64,000 bases of DNA, from NCBI GenBank assembly GCA_030544235.1, contig CM060484.1:18870531-18934530 (forward strand), written 5' to 3'. Under the pieces are notes generated by a model. The model saw only the letters and a program-made list of their open reading frames with translations, did not search any database and was not told the origin of the DNA. The stretch's first letter is position 1. Each line of letters starts with the position of its first letter. Source of the stretch: Lepturacanthus savala. Taxonomy: Eukaryota > Chordata > Actinopteri > Scombriformes > Trichiuridae. The translations under genes and the position numbers were made by a program. Of the stretch, positions 59,560-64,000 are shown piece by piece.

Positions 59560-59735
59560 GCTCGTGTCACATCTCCGGAGACGAGTTGCGGACATCGCCG
59601 TGGCGGCGAGCGGGACGGAGACGACGCGGGGGAGAAGAGGATAGGGTCGGGCCATGAGTGATGGATGGCGCGGCCAAGGAAATGGTCTGGAAGAGAACGC
59701 TGCGTCGAGCACTCAACCGGCCGGGCATCGATTTA
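59560..59735. promoter_or_regulatory. CpG-rich segment 1
   Basis: Dense CpG: gacatcgccgtggcggcgag, cgggacggagacgacgcggg, ggcgcggccaaggaaatggt, caaccggccgggcatcgat. It contrasts sharply with the CpG-poor window. It could be a small CpG island, an orphan promoter or an enhancer. The 95-codon minus frame over it lacks a recognisable domain. Confidence 0.4.
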
Positions 59736-61251
59736 ATCTTGTGCACTCTCTTGATTTGACCGTGTCACGGCGAGATTGAAAAGCCTAAGTGGATGCGGGG
59801 GCTGTGTTCACTCACCTGAGCACAGTGCACTGATAAGCCCTCAATGAAGCTAAAAGTGGGCTGAAACACTGGATGGAGTAGAATGGGGTAGAACATCACC
59901 AGACAGGGTAAGACAGTTGTTTCAGGCCGCTAACAAGCAGCTAAATCCACTAGAGGGGCTGGTCTATCGATTTCTACTGGGGGTTGGACGAGTCACAAAG
60001 CTCATGCAATTGGATCCCTTTGTATCCAATGGATTTTGACTCAGATATCTACAGAGAGCCCTTTGGCTCAACGACTATCGATCGCGCTAAAGAGATTTTT
60101 TTGCTAATGAATATTATAATTGCTGTCATATGAAGCGACTGTGGTTAACTGTGTGAAGAATTTGTGTTTGAATATGTTTGATAGGTTCTAATAAAGCGCG
60201 GGGGGTTAAGCCGCGGCTTGATGTTTATGTATATCAGCGGGAAACTGATATCGATCCCGGTTTGCGTTTTATGTGTCGCTGCCGCACTCGTCTTTCATGA
60301 AGCTGTTGCAGCACAGGTCACGCAGATGTCACGAAGCCATATTTAATTTATTTTAAAAAGCCAGACTTGTCCGTTAATCACATTTCAGAGCATCGCTTGT
60401 TGTTTTTTTGCATTTAGCCAGCTCACGTTGCATTGTGGGATCAGTCGATGTTCGGGATTAGCCGTAATCCGGGGGTGTTTGGTGAATACATTCATTAAAG
60501 GAGGAACGTGTTCAGACGAGTATGAAGACTTTTACCGACTTATGCACCTCAGGAGCCGACGTGCACATACATGAGCACATGCAATCATCCTCCCTCGCTC
60601 GCTCCACACAATAAACCGGGTCGCTCTTCTCATATTTGCTTGCATTATGCATTGATGCACGTGCACAGAGGCACGCACGCACACACACACAAACACACAC
60701 TTGACAAGCTGCATAAACAAGAAGCACGCGGGTCGACATGCAGACCTCTCGCTCATGTTTTTAAGATTAAGTGCCAGCCTCACCTTGACCCGCGGTGACT
60801 CGCCTGTTATTTCGTATGCCACTACTGCACCCCGGGTTCCGAGATACACGGATTGTCTGGGACAATCAAAACAAAATTGTTTTCAACACTGTGTCGGAAT
60901 TATCGTAGATAGCCTCTGCCACATCCAATCATCGTCGTTTAGAGATCCGCTCGGCTCCCTCACGCTGGCCTCTCATCGCGTTCATCAGCAAATCAAATAG
61001 TTCCATTCGTGATAACTCAGGAGTCAAACAACAATATCTATGGCACGGCCCTGGAAAGCAGCAACCCCCCGGGCCTGCATCCTTTACTAATTAATTGTAT
61101 TTAAAACAAATTCTGAATGAGGTGTTATCTGTGATCAGCCAGGATTTGCGAGCTTACACGGCATTATCCAAACACTGCTCCGGCATTGATTTATTCAGGA
61201 GAAAGAACATCACTTGCTTCAGCAGCATCCTGCTTCACATTCATACACCCC
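59736..61251. other. Candidate conserved non-coding block, CpG-bearing
   Basis: Almost free of dispersed repeats. Contains taaagcgcggggggttaagc (60193), gtttgcgttttatgtgtcgc and gcattgtgggatcagtcg. A short CA run at 60671-60700. Frames overlap on both strands at 60512-60849 without recognisable product. Confidence 0.35.
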
Positions 61252-61290
61252 CCCACACACACACACGCACACACACACACACACACACAC
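61252..61290. repeat. (CA)n microsatellite
   Basis: CA run with one CG, preceded by a short C-run. Confidence 0.95.
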
Positions 61291-61360
61291 GTAGGAGTTG
61301 TCCTGCACAACTCAACCTGTATCTGTCTGAACATTTCTGCCTTTCTGCCACGCGGCTGAC

Positions 61361-61381
61361 GCATGAATGCTGCATTCATGC
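61361..61381. repeat. 21-bp interrupted palindrome
   Basis: gcatgaatgc and gcattcatgc are reverse complements separated by one base. Confidence 0.9.
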
Positions 61382-61669
61382 ATGTATGTGTGATAAAGAG
61401 TGTGTGATGAATGGTTGGGTTTCGCTGTCAGGGTCTTCTAATTGAGGTGTTATTGCCTGTGATGTTTTGCTCTAGTAGCGGGTTTATAGTGGTCTTAACC
61501 TGTTAAATAAAGTCCAATAGGATTCCTAATGAGGAGAGAAATGGCCTTCTGTCTGAGGCTGTGTGGTAGACACTATTCACATAGCATCCATATGGGCAGC
61601 TGATGGCACAGCCCCCCCCTCCCTCCTCCTTATGGCTGCTATACTCCTCCAGCTAGCTTTACTCAGCAT

Positions 61670-61985
61670 TCTATTTCTCGAATTTCGCACGTCGCCGCGC
61701 TGCTGAGGCGGCAAAGTCGGGCCCACGGTACCCGAGACACTGAGCAATGAATGCGCCTCCTCGTTCTGTTGTTTTGTCGCGGGCATTTTGCGTGGTGTGC
61801 ACAAATAATCAGGTTACATAAGGCGGAATCTGGGACAGCGCGTGCAGCAGGATGCGCCACAAGGTGCTGAGCTCGGCCCCGTTCGTACGGTTTATTTGAA
61901 CCGAAGCGTCGTCTGTGTGACGACGGCAAAAAGAGATCGTGTTGAGACGCCAGCGCCGCGTCCATCTAAGCTCGACAAATGGGGG
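61670..61985. promoter_or_regulatory. CpG-rich segment 2
   Basis: cgcacgtcgccgcgctgctg, gaggcggcaaagtcgggccc, ggccccgttcgtacggttta, gaagcgtcgtctgtgtgacg and gccagcgccgcgtccatc give a second CpG-dense cluster. It includes a 7-bp hairpin cgtcgtc/gacgacg (61907-61925). Overlapping frames on both strands have no recognisable product. Confidence 0.4.
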
Positions 61986-62193
61986 TACTCAGCCTTAAAA
62001 GATCTCAATTCTTGTTGTTTTGCCTCTTTTTTTTCTGTTCCTTTTAAAAAATTCATTAGGAATCTTTGGCACAGCACGCCGGGCCTCTTAACTTATTGAG
62101 GAGTAAAATGGGAAATAGTTCATTAGTAATGTATTGCGCAGCGAAGCGGGGACTTGAATCGTATATACTTCTGTCACCGGATGAGCTTGTTAG

Positions 62194-62212
62194 ATATATA
62201 TATATATATATA
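62194..62212. repeat. Short (AT)n run
   Basis: About nine AT units. Confidence 0.85.
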
Positions 62213-64000
62213 ATTTTTTTTGCTGCTAAATATTTCTTGTCCTATTAAAAAATCAGTGGGTGACATGCCCGCCAGCTATTCGGCATACTTTTTTCAGATT
62301 TACGTACAACCTTTACCTCAACTTTGTTCCCTTGTTTATTATTCATGTTATCTTGATCACATGCTATTTTACTGCAGAGCTTTTTGGCTCCATCACGTAT
62401 TCGCCATCCACTCAGATTGCATTACTGGGGCAGTTAAAAGTAACATTTGAAGACCTCCACTGGGACATGAAATGCAGGGCAGATCGGGCTCAGATGCTGT
62501 GCTTTTGAACCAGTGGCTCGCTATAGAAAATCAGAGATGAGGTGAGAGAATAGCTGAGAGAAGAGGTGCGAGATAAAGTTACTCTCTTTGCATATTTCAG
62601 AGGCCATTAGATATCTCTTTTTTCCCCTTTTGATATATGCAAGGATGCAGAGAGACATGGAAAAGCACTGCGCAGGTGTTTGATTGTCATGAATTTTAAA
62701 TGTCAAGGGACCACTGACTACTCTACTAATGGGCTTTTGGCCAACATTCCATTTTCTGTTGCTCCGGAGCCAAACCATAGTCATGGTAGATTCCTTTGTC
62801 TTTTAGTTTTTTTAAGATATCACCCCATATTCAGGGTATAATATCATGAGTCAACCATTCCTACTGGGGGATTATGTGGACCATCTTTTCTGCCGCGTCT
62901 ACTTAAATCATCAGGCGGAGAAAGGGAAGTGAAGCTGATGTGTCTGAAAGAGTCAGACTGATATATTGGCAGAAGTTAACACCTTCCTCTGTGTTTGAAA
63001 GAGTGTTTCCAAATGGTAGATAATCCCGTGAAAATGTTCGAAGGCTTTCACGAAGCTTTAAAAGCTGATCTTGAAACCTTCAGATAGCTCTTAATCTCTA
63101 CTGTAAAGCTGCAAGTCGGGCTGGGGAATATAGTGCACCGCAATCAGGGTGTCACAGGTTAAATAATGACATATCCTCACAGTGCACAATTCACTTTGAA
63201 TAATACTTTGAGTTTTTTTGGATGCAAACCGGCTCGAGGTGCTCCGTCATCAGAACAGAGTCTCCAGAGGACAGGAAACTCAGGAAGAGTTGGCAAAAAT
63301 AATAATAACAGACAAAAAAAAACAGGAGAATACAGCTCCATGCGACTACAAAATGAATATAAATGATACCACGAAGCAACAGTTGTATATGGATGACAGA
63401 ATATATTCATATATTAAGGAAGTGCTCTTTCTTTCTAAGTCCTCATAGGAATATTATATTCTTGAGAGGCTTCATTTATTTGATGTTGTTTCCATGATGT
63501 TTGGAGACTGGTGAGAAAAGATGTTATAGTCCCTTGAACAGGTCAAGTTCCAAAAATTAAGTCATACAATTTCTAAATTAATTAATTTTAATTAATTTAA
63601 AACCACAAATATATCTACTCATGGGACCTTTAAACATATAGGAGACATGTTTACTTATTTCTATGATGATACTGGGTGCATTGAACTCAGAATAGGTGGT
63701 ACATTTTGTCCAAAGGCTTTGCTTTGCTTTTTACTTTGCTTTTTTACCAGCAATTCCACCACTAATGTCAAGTCGCCTGCCCATAATTCTTAAATGCAAG
63801 TCTGGATGAAAAAAACCTCATTGCAACTCAAAAAAAAAAAAAAAGATGATGATGTGCAGAAGAGCAAAGACCAAAAAAAAGAATATCACCCTCCGTAATC
63901 AACCTTGCCAGTAATGACAGATGATTAATGATATTAATATGTTTGCCAGAGGCCTTGCACCTTTTCATTTGCAGGATATTAACTTTTTCATTAAATCTCA
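62213..64000. other. No gene; candidate conserved parts, then AT-rich
   Basis: 62260-62520 and 62860-63130 are complex and repeat-free. From about 63540 the sequence is AT-rich with TTAATTAA words. ctactcatgggacctttaaa (63615) resembles a MITE end without a partner. The window stops in unique sequence. Confidence 0.35.

Noticed and set aside
61907..61925. cgtcgtc/gacgacg mini-hairpin
   Set aside because: A seven-pair stem is expected by chance in CpG-rich sequence.
1..64000. Endogenous virus or phage-like module, operon or toxin system
   Set aside because: No gag, pol, env, capsid or bacterial gene signal seen; the only reverse-transcriptase remnants are of the non-LTR LINE type.

Overview
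This 64 kb window looks like teleost fish DNA, probably from a percomorph (inference). The reasons are the repeat families, which I recognise as common in such genomes: MITEs with stuttering aagtac/gtactt motifs, Tc1/mariner MITEs with TA ends, LINE relics with the HITPxLxSLHWLP- and APRLWNSLP-type C-terminus, a tRNA-SINE-like family carrying gtggagtttgcatgttctcc, and many long CA/GT and AT microsatellites. I found no convincing protein-coding gene, rRNA, tRNA or known microRNA. The open frames are short (longest about 190 codons), mostly overlap on several strands, and match nothing I know. The window therefore reads as a gene desert or the inside of a very large intron. No conservation can be measured from one sequence.

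Layout. 1-3.5 kb: microsatellites, then a stepped MITE with a Tc1-like deletion derivative inserted in it. 5.9-6.4 kb: candidate regulatory block. 6.9-7.5 kb: second stepped MITE. 8.6-9.5 kb: Tc1/mariner MITE interrupted by a SINE-like copy. 11.7-12.2, 16.7-17.5 and 19.3-20.9 kb: high-complexity blocks. 21.5 kb: complete Tc1/mariner MITE with both ends. 23.9-24.5 kb: composite MITE-in-MITE. 24.6-27.4 kb: further candidate regulatory blocks. 27.9-28.9 kb: another MITE with an AT-rich element inside. 29.3-30.2 kb: LINE reverse-transcriptase relic on the minus strand.

30.9-35.6 kb: short MITEs, a possible 27-nt microexon at 34137-34163, and a composite MITE. 37.3-38.3 kb: composite MITE interrupted by a second Tc1-like copy. 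40.5-41.6 kb: second LINE relic, also minus strand. 41.6-42.1 kb: Tc1/mariner MITE in an AT microsatellite. 42.4-44.0 kb: high-complexity blocks. 44.26 and 49.72 kb: 41-42 bp minisatellite units. 46.1-47.0 kb: MITE and LINE tail. 50.7-51.2 kb: block with paired TAATTA sites. 52.3-53.1 kb: stepped MITE in reverse. 54.5, 56.5 and 57.5 kb: SINE, LINE and MITE fragments. 59.5-62.5 kb: the most CpG-rich and least repetitive stretch.

No gene pathway can be described. The likely functional content is cis-regulatory, with one candidate microexon; the rest is transposon debris, much of it nested, which gives a relative order of insertions. Family names for repeats are from memory of the families, not from any search.
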